DNA from: Pseudomonas sp. PH1b
GTDB taxonomy: Bacteria > Pseudomonadota > Gammaproteobacteria > Pseudomonadales > Pseudomonadaceae
Assembly (NCBI RefSeq): GCF_000633395.1
Contig: NZ_AYMU01000029.1
Span: forward strand, 1 to 64,000
Length of the DNA stretch: 64,000 bases
Direction: 5' to 3'
The notes under the pieces are model-generated. The model did not search any database. It was not told the origin of the DNA and was given only the letters and a program-made list of their open reading frames with translations. This document shows, in pieces, positions 16,436-25,061 of the stretch (position 1 is the stretch's first letter; each line of letters opens with the position of its first letter). A program made the translations under genes and the position numbers.

Positions 16436-18136
16436 TCAAGCGCTGAAGTGCAGAGCGTTGGTCAGGTCGCCCATGGGTTTCTGGCCGCGAGCGATCATTG
16501 CCTGGTCACGTTCCTTGATGCCGTCCAGGGTCTCCAGCTGGAACACCCGGGTGATCAGCCGCAGGATCGAGGCGGTGTCGTAGACCGTGTGGTCCACCGT
16601 GCCCTTGCGGGCGAACGGCGACACCACCAGTGCCGGGATCCGCGTGCCCGGGCCCCAGCGATCGCCCTGGGGCGGTGCCACGTGGTCCCACCAGCCGCCG
16701 TTTTCGTCGACCGTGACAATCACCACCATGTTTTTCCATTGCGGGCTCTCGCGCAGCACTTTCAGCGCCCGGTCGAGGTGTCGGTCGCCGGCGGCCACAT
16801 CGGCGTAGCCGGCGTGCAGGTTGAGGTTGCCCTGGGGTTTGTAGAAGGTCACCGCCGGCAGCTTGCCGGCCTCGGCGTCGGCGAAGAACTTGTTGGTGGC
16901 CGATTCATCCCCCAGGCCGCCATCACGCAGGCGCTTGGCGCGTTCGGCCGGGTTCTCCGGGCCCTGGCGCACGAAATAGTTGAACGGCTGGTGGTGGTAC
17001 TGGAAGTTGGGGATCTTGGGGATCCCGCCCGAATCCTTGAACTGTTCCAGGGTGGCCTGCCAGGCGCCGCCGTACCAGGCCCAGTCGACGTTTTTCTTCG
17101 ACAGCTTGTCGCCGATGTGCTCGTGGGTCTGGGGCACCAGCACGCTGGGCAGGTCGGGCTTGGCGTAGTCCGGGCGCTCCGGGTCGCGGATCCAGGTCGG
17201 CCAGTAGGGCGGGGCCATGGTGTTGACCGCGTAGCCGTCCGGGGTCAGGGCGCTGGGGCCGAACTGCGGGGCACCGTCCATGGCACTGGCCGGGGACTTG
17301 TCCAGCGGCTTGAGGCGAGTGCCCTTGGGATCGTCGCCCTGCAAGGTGGCGATCTGCGACTTGGCCACCGAATTGGCGGCGTCCGGGTAGAACGGCACCT
17401 TGGCGCTGATCAGGTACTGGTGGTTGAGGAACGAACCGCCGAAGGCCCCCTGGAAGAAGTTGTCGCAGAGCACGAACTCCCGGGCCACATCCCACAGGCG
17501 CAAGGAATACCGGGTCTGGGCATAGTGCCCCATGGTCAGGGCGCCGGAGTCGGCCCAGGCCACGAAGCTGTCGTTCTTGCCGCCGTTGATCTGCATCTGG
17601 TTCTGGTAGAACACGTGCCACAGGTCGCGGGTCACCAGCCCCAGGGGCAGGTCCTCGCCGCTCGGCCCCTTGAGGGCGAAGGGGGCATTGGGCAGGTTTT
17701 CCTGGAACTGGGTTTCCACCGGGTAGGTGACGCCGTCCAGGGTCTGCGGGCCGACTTGCAGGATGCCGCCCCAGATCGGCGGCAGTTTTGCCAGCAGGCT
17801 GCCGTCGCGGTCCCGTTGCTGGGTCTGCTCGGGCTTCACCGCCGAGAGCGGATTTTCCAGCCCCGGGAAGTTGGCGAAGAGGTTGTTGAAGCTGCGGTTC
17901 TCGGCGAACACCACCACCACATTCTTCACCTGCTGTTGCAGGGCCTTGTCCAGTTCGGCTGGGGACAGCGGACGTTCCTGCGGCTTCTCCCCCGGCTCGC
18001 CAGGCTGGCCACAGGCGCTCAGGGTGGCGCCTACCCCCAGAACGGCAACGCCGCCTAGAAAGCGGCGGCGGCTGGTATCGGCGGGCTGATCGGGGGCGGA
18101 TGCGGGGGTGTCGTGCAGGTCGGTGTCGTCGCTCAT
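16436..18136 (-). CDS. acpA: AcpA-type acid phosphatase/phosphoesterase, Tat lipoprotein
   Basis: 566 aa. The N-terminus has a twin-arginine signal (SRRRFLGG, about residues 22-29) ending in a lipobox LSAC, so the protein is probably exported folded and lipidated. The phosphoesterase fold is marked by FAENRSFNNLF (metal/nucleophile segment of the phospholipase C/AcpA superfamily), VTVDENGGWWDHV and GPGTRIPALVVSPFA. Family members hydrolyse phosphomonoesters or phospholipids outside the cytoplasm. The start is preceded by AAGGAG. The gene is transcribed alone, and I found no convincing PHO box upstream. Confidence 0.85.
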   Translation of the reverse strand: MSDDTDLHDTPASAPDQPADTSRRRFLGGVAVLGVGATLSACGQPGEPGEKPQERPLSPAELDKALQQQVKNVVVVFAENRSFNNLFANFPGLENPLSAVKPEQTQQRDRDGSLLAKLPPIWGGILQVGPQTLDGVTYPVETQFQENLPNAPFALKGPSGEDLPLGLVTRDLWHVFYQNQMQINGGKNDSFVAWADSGALTMGHYAQTRYSLRLWDVAREFVLCDNFFQGAFGGSFLNHQYLISAKVPFYPDAANSVAKSQIATLQGDDPKGTRLKPLDKSPASAMDGAPQFGPSALTPDGYAVNTMAPPYWPTWIRDPERPDYAKPDLPSVLVPQTHEHIGDKLSKKNVDWAWYGGAWQATLEQFKDSGGIPKIPNFQYHHQPFNYFVRQGPENPAERAKRLRDGGLGDESATNKFFADAEAGKLPAVTFYKPQGNLNLHAGYADVAAGDRHLDRALKVLRESPQWKNMVVIVTVDENGGWWDHVAPPQGDRWGPGTRIPALVVSPFARKGTVDHTVYDTASILRLITRVFQLETLDGIKERDQAMIARGQKPMGDLTNALHFSA

Positions 18137-18262
18137 ATAGGCTCCTTGCTCGGTCTCTCTGATAATTCGTTACAAAGTATTTCGGTCGCACGGTAACAAC
18201 CGAACATGACGCAAAGACTACAGGAATGCTGCTCCCGTCCCTCGGGTTGAGCGGGGAAATCT

Positions 18263-18323
18263 CTGAAATTTCAGCAGATAAGCGTTAATCACAGGCCCGC
18301 GACCGCAGCCGGAAGCGGGCCTG
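18263..18323 (-). terminator. Inverted repeats downstream of atoE
   Basis: CAGGCCCGC (18292-18300) pairs perfectly with GCGGGCCTG (18315-18323), directly after the atoE stop. A perfect 12-bp palindrome CTGAAATTTCAG lies next to it (18263-18274). The GC hairpin is the likely terminator; the palindrome could be a regulatory site for acpA. Confidence 0.5.
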
Positions 18324-18331
18324 CGGGTACC

Positions 18332-19750
18332 TCAGGGAATCACCGGGGGCAGGTACGCCAGGGTGGTGCCCAGGGCCCAGAGCAGCACCAGCACCAAGGG
18401 GGCATGCACCAGCAACTGGACGAAGGAGAAACCGATCAGGTCCCGCGCCTTCAGGCCCAGTACCCCGAGCAACGGCAGCATGTAGAACGGATTGATCAGG
18501 TTCGGCAGGGCCTCGGCAGCGTTGTAGATCTGCACCGCCCAGCCCAGGTGGTACTGCAGGTCATTGGCCACCTGCATCACGTAGGGCGCCTCGATGATCC
18601 ACTTGCCGCCACCGGACGGAATGAAGAACCCCAGCACCGCCGAATACACCCCCATCAGCAGGGCATAGGTGTCGTGGGAAGCGATCTGCACGAAGAAGGT
18701 CGAAATGTGATGGGCCAGGGTCTGGCCATCCACGCCCTTGACCACGGTCATCAGCGCGGCGATGGAGCCGTACAGCGGGAACTGGATCAGCACGCCGGTG
18801 GTGGTGGGTACGGCCCGGGCCACTGCATCGAGGAAACTGCGCGGGCGCCAGTGCAGCAGGGCACCGGCCATCAGGAACAGGAAGTTGTAGGTGTTGAGCC
18901 CGGAGATCGCGGTGATCGCCGGCTTGGTGGCGAACTCGTGATACAGCCAGCCGGCGGCCAGCAGCGCCAGCAGCAGGGTCAGCAGCGGGCTGTACTCCAG
19001 CCACTCGCCGGGGCGGGTGCGGGGTTGCGGCTTGGGCATGCTGAAACTCGGATCGACACCGCAGGCCTGGGCATCACGGGCGCTGCTGGGCCCGGGTGCG
19101 GTGGCATAGGCCACTGCCAGCGACACCAGGACCAGGGCCAGCAACAGGACCCCTGACTGCCAGAGGAAGATGGTCTGGGTGAAGGGAATCACCCCGGTAA
19201 TGGCCAGGATCGACGGCGGCAGGCTGCCGGGGTTGGCTTGCAGTTGCGCGGCGGACGATGACAGGCCCAGGGCCCAGACGGCGCCGAGTCCCAGGTAGGC
19301 GGCGGCACCGGCGGCGCGGTAATCCATGCGCAACTCGGTGCGCCGGGCCAGGGCCCGTACCAGCAGGCCGCCGAACACCAGGGACAGGCCCCAGTTGAGC
19401 AGGGAGGCGACCATGGAGATCAGCGCCACCCAGGCCACCGCCGAGCGGCCGTTCCTGGGGATGCGCGCCAGTTTGTCGATCAGCTTCACCGCCGGCGGTG
19501 AGCTGGCCACCACGTAACCGCCGATGACCACGAAGGCCATCTGCATGGTGAAGGGGATCAGGCTCCAGAAGCCGTCGCCAAACGCCATGGCGGCGTCGGT
19601 GGGCTTGGCGCCCATGGCCAGGGTGGCCAGGGCGACGATGATCACCGCCAGCGCGGCGAACACCCAGGAGTCGGGAAACCAGCGTTCGGCCCAGTTCGAG
19701 CAGCGCAGGGCGAAGCGGGCGGAGCGGCTATCTTGAATATCAGCGGCCAC
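18332..19750 (-). CDS. atoE: AtoE-family short-chain fatty acid transporter
   Basis: 472 aa with about 12 hydrophobic segments. The N-terminal region (SNWAERWFPDSWVFAALAVI) and the motif IPSGGGKWIIEAPYV near residue 380 are typical of the AtoE family. These permeases import short-chain fatty acids such as acetoacetate or butyrate across the inner membrane. No atoDAB or thiolase gene is adjacent, so the substrate is not fixed by context. It is divergent from the helix-hairpin-helix gene. Confidence 0.88.
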   Translation of the reverse strand: MAADIQDSRSARFALRCSNWAERWFPDSWVFAALAVIIVALATLAMGAKPTDAAMAFGDGFWSLIPFTMQMAFVVIGGYVVASSPPAVKLIDKLARIPRNGRSAVAWVALISMVASLLNWGLSLVFGGLLVRALARRTELRMDYRAAGAAAYLGLGAVWALGLSSSAAQLQANPGSLPPSILAITGVIPFTQTIFLWQSGVLLLALVLVSLAVAYATAPGPSSARDAQACGVDPSFSMPKPQPRTRPGEWLEYSPLLTLLLALLAAGWLYHEFATKPAITAISGLNTYNFLFLMAGALLHWRPRSFLDAVARAVPTTTGVLIQFPLYGSIAALMTVVKGVDGQTLAHHISTFFVQIASHDTYALLMGVYSAVLGFFIPSGGGKWIIEAPYVMQVANDLQYHLGWAVQIYNAAEALPNLINPFYMLPLLGVLGLKARDLIGFSFVQLLVHAPLVLVLLWALGTTLAYLPPVIP

Positions 19751-19785
19751 GTGGATACCTCGAGTTTCTTATGTTTATAAGGAGG

Positions 19786-19812
19786 TCGGCCGCCCCTGGC
19801 AGAGGCGGCCGA
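19786..19812. promoter_or_regulatory. Hairpin in the atoE/HHH divergent promoter region
   Basis: A perfect 9-bp inverted repeat, TCGGCCGCC (19786-19794) and GGCGGCCGA (19804-19812), is separated by 9 nt. An AAGGAGG sequence (19779-19785) precedes it without a matching start codon. The hairpin could be an operator or a 5'UTR structure. Confidence 0.4.
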
Positions 19813-19864
19813 GAACTGTGCAAGAATGCGGCAATTGCCACGGACTGCAAAGGACTGAACACCC

Positions 19865-20098
19865 ATGTCATTTTCCCCTGAAGAACGCGCCGCGCTGCTC
19901 AAGGTCAAGGGTGTCGGCCCAACTGTGGTGGGCCGGCTGGAGCAACTGGGCATCCACTCGCTGGCGCAGTTGGCGGGCGCCGATGCCCTGGACATCGTCA
20001 CCCAGGCCTCGGCGCTGCTGGGTTCCAGCTGCTGGAAGAACAGCCCCCAGGCCCGCGGCGCGATCCAGGCCGCGATCGCCATGGCCAAGGGCAACTGA
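19865..20098 (+). CDS. Small helix-hairpin-helix protein
   Basis: 77 aa. Residues 12-33 (LLKVKGVGPTVVGRLEQLGI) form a helix-hairpin-helix with the KGVGP turn. This motif binds the DNA backbone non-specifically. The family is often annotated as a Cdd1-type or HHH-domain protein of unknown role. Its stop lies 4 bp before the GTG start of the MocR regulator, so the two genes are probably co-transcribed and coupled. Confidence 0.8.
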   Translation: MSFSPEERAALLKVKGVGPTVVGRLEQLGIHSLAQLAGADALDIVTQASALLGSSCWKNSPQARGAIQAAIAMAKGN

Positions 20099-20102
20099 GG
20101 CA

Positions 20103-21491
20103 GTGGCTGCTGGGCACGGCTTCGCTTATCAGGCGGTGTATCGCTATCTGCTGCAGTGGATCGACAACGCCGGGCCCGGCGAGGAGCAACGCCTGCCGTC
20201 GCTGCGCGAGCTGGCGCAGCGTCTCGATGTGTCCCTGTCCACCACCAAGTACGCCTACGCCCTGCTCGAAGACGAAGGGCGCATCCATTCCCGGCCTCGG
20301 CAGGGCTATTTCACCCGGGTGGCGCCGGCCGTGCCCCTGGCCGACACGGGCCGTTCCTTGCTCGACGACCTCTATGCCCATGCCCGCCAGCCCGGCCGCC
20401 TGGCCTTGTGCAGCGATGCGCCGGCCATGCTGCTGTCCCTGGAGCAGCCGCTGCTGATGACCGAGCGCGAGCTGGCCCGGCAATACCCGCGCACCCAGGC
20501 GCCGCTGTACCAGCCGTTCGGCGAGCCGGAACTGCGCAGCGAACTGGCCCGGCGCTACACCCGTTCCACGGATGATTACTGGCAGGCCGACCAGGTCTAC
20601 CTGGGGCCCGATCTGCGCAGCGTGGTGGAGTTGTCGCTGCAGGCCCTGGACCTGGCCGGGGCCGTGGCGCTGGTGGAGTCTCCGTGTTCCTGGGCGATCC
20701 TGCGCCAGTTGCGGGCGGCGCGCCTGCGGATCATCGAGCTGCCCATCGATGCCGCCGGACGTTTCGACCTGCAGCAGGTCCGAGCGCTGCTCAAGCAGCA
20801 ACCGGTGCGCCTGGCAGTGCTGTCCTCGACGGTGAGCATCCCCCATGGCAGCCTGATGCCCGCCGCCGACAAACAGCAGTTGTGCCATTGGTTCGCCGAG
20901 CACGGGATCTGGTTGCTGGAAAATGACAGTTACGGCGAATTCAGCTTTGTGCCCGATGCCACCCGCTACCGGGATTTCGCCGACCCCGAGCGGTTGCTGG
21001 TGTTCTCCAGCCTGGACAAGGCCATCGGCGCCGAAGCGCCCTTGAGCTATGTGCTGTGCCGCAATCTGGGGGCCCCGTTGCATCGGCAGTTTCTCGAGCG
21101 CAGGTTCCGCCTCTCACCGATTCGCCAGAAGGCCGTGGCCCGCCTGTTCAGCTCCGGGCGGCTTGATCAGCACCTGCTCAAGCTGCGGGGCATGCTGCAG
21201 CAGCGCATGGGCCAGATGCTGGCCCTGCTGGATGAGCTGCCCGGCCAGCCGCTGCAGGCAGTGCCCGCCGCGGGCGGCGCCACCCTGTGGGTCGAGGCGC
21301 AGCGGCCGGTGGCCATGGTCCGGGTGTATGAGCGGCTGCTGGCCCAGGGCATTGTCATTGCCCCGGGGCAGATCTTCAGCCAGCAAGGCTTGTGGTCACA
21401 GCACCTGCGCCTGAGTTTCACCCTCGACTGGAGCCGGGATATTGCCGGCGCCATTCACCAGTTGGCCCAGGCGCTCGATCAGCCTTCCTGA
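20103..21491 (+). CDS. MocR-type regulator (GntR winged helix fused to a class I aminotransferase fold)
   Basis: 462 aa from the GTG at 20103, with GAGG about 4 nt upstream; the longer in-frame ORF would cover the whole preceding gene. Residues 5-70 form a GntR-type winged helix (LPSLRELAQRLDVSLSTTKYAY). The rest is an aminotransferase-like domain; the candidate PLP lysine is in FSSLDKAIGAE, and IWLLENDSYGEFS carries the PLP-binding aspartate region. MocR proteins usually control neighbouring vitamin B6, amino-acid or transport genes. It converges on panB with a 13-bp overlap. Confidence 0.88.
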   Translation: MAAGHGFAYQAVYRYLLQWIDNAGPGEEQRLPSLRELAQRLDVSLSTTKYAYALLEDEGRIHSRPRQGYFTRVAPAVPLADTGRSLLDDLYAHARQPGRLALCSDAPAMLLSLEQPLLMTERELARQYPRTQAPLYQPFGEPELRSELARRYTRSTDDYWQADQVYLGPDLRSVVELSLQALDLAGAVALVESPCSWAILRQLRAARLRIIELPIDAAGRFDLQQVRALLKQQPVRLAVLSSTVSIPHGSLMPAADKQQLCHWFAEHGIWLLENDSYGEFSFVPDATRYRDFADPERLLVFSSLDKAIGAEAPLSYVLCRNLGAPLHRQFLERRFRLSPIRQKAVARLFSSGRLDQHLLKLRGMLQQRMGQMLALLDELPGQPLQAVPAAGGATLWVEAQRPVAMVRVYERLLAQGIVIAPGQIFSQQGLWSQHLRLSFTLDWSRDIAGAIHQLAQALDQPS

Positions 21492-22306
21492 GGCATCCCG
21501 TAGCAATGCCGCGCTTCGGGGAAGACGCCGTCGCGCACCTCTGCGGCAAAGCGTTCGCACGCCTGGCTGATCAGCGCCCCGGCATCCGCGTACTGCTTGA
21601 CGAAGCGCGGCACCTGGGGCCCGCCCAGCCCCAGCAGGTCCTCGGTCACCAGCACCTGGCCGTCGCAGGCCGGGGATGCGCCGATGCCGATGGTCGGCAT
21701 TGGCGAGAAGTCGCTGATGCGCCGCGCCAGGCCTTGCGCCACCCCTTCCAGCAACAGGCTGAAGGCGCCGGCGTCGAGGTGGGCACGGGCATCGTCCTCG
21801 ATCTTGCGCGCAGCCTCGTCGTCGAGCCCCTGGGCCTTGAACCCGCCCATCTGGTTGACGTACTGCGGCATCAGGCCGATATGGGCCATTACCGGGATGC
21901 CCCGTTGCACCAGGAACTCCACCGTGGGCGCCAGGGCCCGGCCGCCCTCCAGCTTGAGGGCGTCACAGCCGCTGCGGGCCATGACTTCGGCGCAATTGCG
22001 GTAGGCCTGCTGCGGCGACTCCTGGTAGCTGCCAAAGGGCATGTCGGCGATCACGCAGGCCAGACGGCTGCCGGCCACCACGGCCCGGGTATGGGCGATG
22101 ATTTCCGCCAGGCTCATGTCCAGGGTCGAGGTGCGGCCATAGCCGACCATGGCAGTGGAATCCCCGATCAGGATGAAGTCGACGAAGGGGTCCATCAGCC
22201 GTGCCATGTGGCTGGTGTAGGCGGTGAGGGAGACGATCTTCTGCCGGCCTTTCATGGCCACCAGTTGCGGGACGCTCAGGCGGCGGGTGCGGGAGTGAAT
22301 GCTCAT
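21479..22306 (-). CDS. panB: 3-methyl-2-oxobutanoate hydroxymethyltransferase (PanB paralogue)
   Basis: 275 aa. Family motifs are present: IVSLTAYTS, ILIGDSTAMV (metal-binding Asp49), VIADMPFGSY, ALKLEGG and GIGASPACDGQVLV. The enzyme transfers a hydroxymethyl group from methylene-tetrahydrofolate to 2-oxoisovalerate to make ketopantoate. No panC or panD is nearby, so this is probably an extra copy beside the main pan locus or a relative with a changed substrate. It is divergent from an MFS transporter and convergent with the MocR gene. Confidence 0.88.
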   Translation of the reverse strand: MSIHSRTRRLSVPQLVAMKGRQKIVSLTAYTSHMARLMDPFVDFILIGDSTAMVGYGRTSTLDMSLAEIIAHTRAVVAGSRLACVIADMPFGSYQESPQQAYRNCAEVMARSGCDALKLEGGRALAPTVEFLVQRGIPVMAHIGLMPQYVNQMGGFKAQGLDDEAARKIEDDARAHLDAGAFSLLLEGVAQGLARRISDFSPMPTIGIGASPACDGQVLVTEDLLGLGGPQVPRFVKQYADAGALISQACERFAAEVRDGVFPEARHCYGMPQEG

Positions 22307-22374
22307 GATGACTTTCCTGGTTCTGCTGGGTTGGAAAGTGCCTGATTATTGGCCTGGCGCCCGGGCATTCAATG

Positions 22375-22394
22375 CACAGAAAACCACAGAAAAC
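22375..22394. repeat. Tandem direct repeat in the panB/MFS divergent promoter
   Basis: Two exact copies of the 10-mer CACAGAAAAC stand head to tail. They lie 69 bp upstream of panB and about 87 bp upstream of the MFS gene. Paired direct repeats spaced one helical turn apart are a common binding-site layout for MocR regulators, and a MocR gene is two genes away. Confidence 0.5.
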
Positions 22395-22480
22395 CGACCC
22401 AGGGCGGTGAACGGGTTGTTCCAGGGATCTTTTGCGTAGACCATGGCGCCTTTGCTTTGTGCTGCCATTGAGTTGCCTTT

Positions 22481-23800
22481 ATGACCCCCTCCACAGCATC
22501 GTCGCCGGCGCGTTTTTCCCGCTCCGACTACAAGACCCTGGGCCTGGCCGCCCTGGGCGGAGCCCTGGAAATCTACGATTTCATCATCTTCGTATTCTTC
22601 GCCCTGACCCTGAGCCAGCTGTTCTTTCCCCCGGAAATGCCCGAGTGGCTGCGCCTGCTGCAAAGCTTCGGGATCTTTGTCACCGGCTACCTGGCCCGGC
22701 CCCTGGGCGGAATCCTCATGGCCCACTTCGCCGACCGCCTGGGGCGCAAGAAGGTCTTCAGCCTGAGCATCCTGATGATGGCGCTGCCCTGTCTGCTGAT
22801 CGGGATCATGCCCACCTATGCCCAGATCGGTTATTTCGCGCCCCTGCTGTTGCTGGCGCTGCGGGTGCTGCAAGGCGCCGCGGTCGGCGGCGAAGTGCCC
22901 AGCGCCTGGGTGTTTGTCGCCGAGCATGCGCCACGGGCCCATCGCGGTTATGCCCTGGGCTTTCTCCAGGCCGGGCTGACCTTCGGCTACTTGCTCGGCG
23001 CCCTGACCGCGACCTTGCTGGCGCGGGTCTTCAGCCCGGAGGAAATCCTCGACTACGCCTGGCGCTACCCCTTCCTGCTGGGGGGCGTGTTCGGCGTGAT
23101 CGGTGTCTGGTTGCGTCGCTGGCTGAGCGAGACCCCGGTGTTCGTGGCCCTGCAGAACCAGCGCGACAGCGCCGCTGAGCTGCCCCTGCGCACGGTGCTG
23201 CGCGAGCACCGGCTGGCGATCCTGCCGGCCTTGATCCTCACTTGCGTACTGACCTCGGCGGTGGTGGTGTTCGTGGTCATCACCCCGACCATGATGCAGA
23301 AAAGCTTCGGCATGAGCGCCAGCCATACCTTTGCCCTGAGCAGCCTGGGGATCGTTTTCCTGAATATCGGCTGTGTGCTGGCGGGGCTGATCGTCGACCG
23401 CCTCGGCGCCTGGCGCACGGTAATGCTCTACAGCCTGCTGCTGCCCCTGGGCATTGCCGTGCTCTATGGCTGCCTGATCAACGGCGGTGACTGGATCGGC
23501 CTGGCCTACGCCATCGCCGGCCTGGGCTGCGGCGTGGTGGGGGCGGTGCCGTCGGTGATGGTCAGCCTGTTCCCGGCGCGGATCCGGGTGTCGGGCATTT
23601 CCTTCACCTACAACATCGCCTATGCCCTGTGGGCCAGCACCACGCCGTTGCTGCTGATCGCCTTGATGCCCTGGAGCCCGTGGATCTGCGTGATCTATTG
23701 CGCGGTGATGGGCGCGGTGGGGGTGGCCAGTGCCGCCTACTTCGGTGGGCGTGTGGGCGAGGACCAGCCGGCCCCGACGCAGGAAAGCTGGTGCCGTTGA
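22481..23800 (+). CDS. MFS transporter of the metabolite:H+ symporter (MHS) type
   Basis: 439 aa, 12 hydrophobic segments. The loop 2-3 signature appears as HFADRLGRKKVFSLSI, and the N-terminus (LGGALEIYDFIIFVFF) has the acidic EIYDF segment of the MHS subfamily, whose members carry citrate, shikimate, proline/betaine or ketoglutarate. It is divergent from panB with 174 bp between the starts. The substrate cannot be read from the sequence; a carboxylate is likely. A run of nine G follows the stop. Confidence 0.88.
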   Translation: MTPSTASSPARFSRSDYKTLGLAALGGALEIYDFIIFVFFALTLSQLFFPPEMPEWLRLLQSFGIFVTGYLARPLGGILMAHFADRLGRKKVFSLSILMMALPCLLIGIMPTYAQIGYFAPLLLLALRVLQGAAVGGEVPSAWVFVAEHAPRAHRGYALGFLQAGLTFGYLLGALTATLLARVFSPEEILDYAWRYPFLLGGVFGVIGVWLRRWLSETPVFVALQNQRDSAAELPLRTVLREHRLAILPALILTCVLTSAVVVFVVITPTMMQKSFGMSASHTFALSSLGIVFLNIGCVLAGLIVDRLGAWRTVMLYSLLLPLGIAVLYGCLINGGDWIGLAYAIAGLGCGVVGAVPSVMVSLFPARIRVSGISFTYNIAYALWASTTPLLLIALMPWSPWICVIYCAVMGAVGVASAAYFGGRVGEDQPAPTQESWCR

Positions 23801-23981
23801 GGGGGGGGGTGGTAAACCCCGGTAAACAGTGGCGATCAGGCGAAGCAGCGAGCTAGAGCCTTCGCCACGGAGTGTCTGAATCCAGCCTGAAATCGGGTTG
23901 AAAATTCACCTTCAGCCCTGAGTGTTTTTCCCGCTACTCTCCCGGAATGCGCGACTCGCGCAGGGGGTTGCGGGAGCTGTC

Positions 23982-24509
23982 TTGATTCGTTCGACGCTGT
24001 GTTCCTTGCGAAATTTCTCCAGCCTGGGGCCACTGTTGCAAGTGGCCCTGGTGAGCTTTGCCGTGGGGCTGGCCTTCGCCCTGATCGAAGCCTGGACCTG
24101 CAATGGGCTGGACTACGGTCTGGAAGGCGCCAGCCTCGACAGCCTCAGGGCCCGGGTTGTCGCGGTGGAGACCGGCGCGCTGCTGGTCGAGGATCCGGAC
24201 AGCGGTGAGCGCCAGCGTCTGCGCCTGGTCCGTGAGCTGACCCAACTGCAAGTGCCGCTCTCCCAGCTGCCTGGCCAGACCCTGGTGTTCAGTCACCTGC
24301 GGGGGTATCTGCTGCAGTGCTCACGGGACGCTCAGCCGTGGTGCTCGGCACAATGCTCCAGTGCCGAGCAGTGCCAGGAGCGTCTGCGCCAGAGCCAGTC
24401 GTCCCTGGGCATGTTGGGGTTTGCCTGGCTCGCCAGCCTCGCTTGCGTAGTGCTTTGGTTCCTGAAGAACCGCCTGCAGGAGCTGGCGTGTCGACGGCGC
24501 CAGTCATGA
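23982..24509 (+). CDS. Hypothetical membrane protein with two transmembrane helices
   Basis: 175 aa from the TTG at 23982, preceded by GGGAGC; a longer in-frame ATG start at 23922 adds 20 residues without a ribosome site. One hydrophobic helix near residues 18-36 and one near residues 145-163 flank a soluble domain of about 110 residues. Four to five cysteines lie between residues 112 and 132 (CSRDAQPWCSAQCSSAEQC), possibly metal-binding or disulfide-forming in the periplasm. I do not recognise the family. Confidence 0.65.
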   Translation: MIRSTLCSLRNFSSLGPLLQVALVSFAVGLAFALIEAWTCNGLDYGLEGASLDSLRARVVAVETGALLVEDPDSGERQRLRLVRELTQLQVPLSQLPGQTLVFSHLRGYLLQCSRDAQPWCSAQCSSAEQCQERLRQSQSSLGMLGFAWLASLACVVLWFLKNRLQELACRRRQS

Positions 24510-24531
24510 GCGCAGGCGCTCTGCGGATGGT

Positions 24532-24557
24532 GCCTGCGCCCGCCGGTGGGCGCAGGC
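24532..24557. terminator. Hairpin between convergent genes
   Basis: A perfect 10-bp stem (24532-24541 with 24548-24557) with loop GCCGGT lies between the two convergent genes. It has no T-tract. Likely a shared terminator. Confidence 0.5.
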
Positions 24558-24572
24558 CCCGGGAGCGCGTGG

Positions 24573-24989
24573 CTACTGGGCCAGTAGCTGATCCAGGTAG
24601 TGGGTCCGCTCGTTGCTCAGGCGGGTCACGCAGAGGTTGATCAGGGTCGCATGGGCCGGCTTGCCCGGTTCTACCTCGAAGGCCTCCAGCACGCAGGTGC
24701 TGTCGCGGTACTTGATCCAGGCGCGCTGGGCGTTCTTCAACTTGCCGAGGTATTCCTGCTCCTGCAACAGGCTGCTGGGGTAGAGGTTGTGGACCCGTTC
24801 CAGCAGTGCCTGGTAGCTCTGGTTGAGGGCCGCGTCGGCGCGCTCCTTGTCTTGCTGGGCGCAGCGGTCGACCTGTTCACTGACGCTGATCTGGGTACAG
24901 TCCAGCGAGGCGGCCTGAGCGGATGTCCAGCCGCCGACCCCGAGCAACAGGGCAGTCACAAGGCCGAAGATCCAGGGCTGATGATGCAT
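24573..24989 (-). CDS. LprI-like (DUF1311) periplasmic protein
   Basis: 138 aa. A signal peptide (about residues 1-26, ending AQA) precedes a small helical domain. The domain carries LDCTQ, ALNQSYQALLERV, KLKNAQRAWIKYRDSTC and a C-terminal CVTRLSNERTHYLDQL, matching the lysozyme-inhibitor LprI/DUF1311 family. Such proteins are periplasmic; some inhibit lysozyme, but most are uncharacterised. It is transcribed alone. Confidence 0.82.
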   Translation of the reverse strand: MHHQPWIFGLVTALLLGVGGWTSAQAASLDCTQISVSEQVDRCAQQDKERADAALNQSYQALLERVHNLYPSSLLQEQEYLGKLKNAQRAWIKYRDSTCVLEAFEVEPGKPAHATLINLCVTRLSNERTHYLDQLLAQ

Positions 24990-25061
24990 GACGGTCCCTT
25001 CGCGCTGAGAATGAAGCGCGCATTCTACAGCGCCACCGCCGATGCAAAAGAGCAGACGTGC

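Noticed and set aside
19818..20102. N-terminal extension of the MocR gene
   Set aside because: It would overlap the entire HHH gene in another frame; the GTG at 20103 has a ribosome site and starts the GntR domain.
23801..23809. Run of nine G as a possible phase-variation tract
   Set aside because: It lies immediately after the MFS stop codon and about 170 bp before the next start, so slippage would not switch a reading frame.
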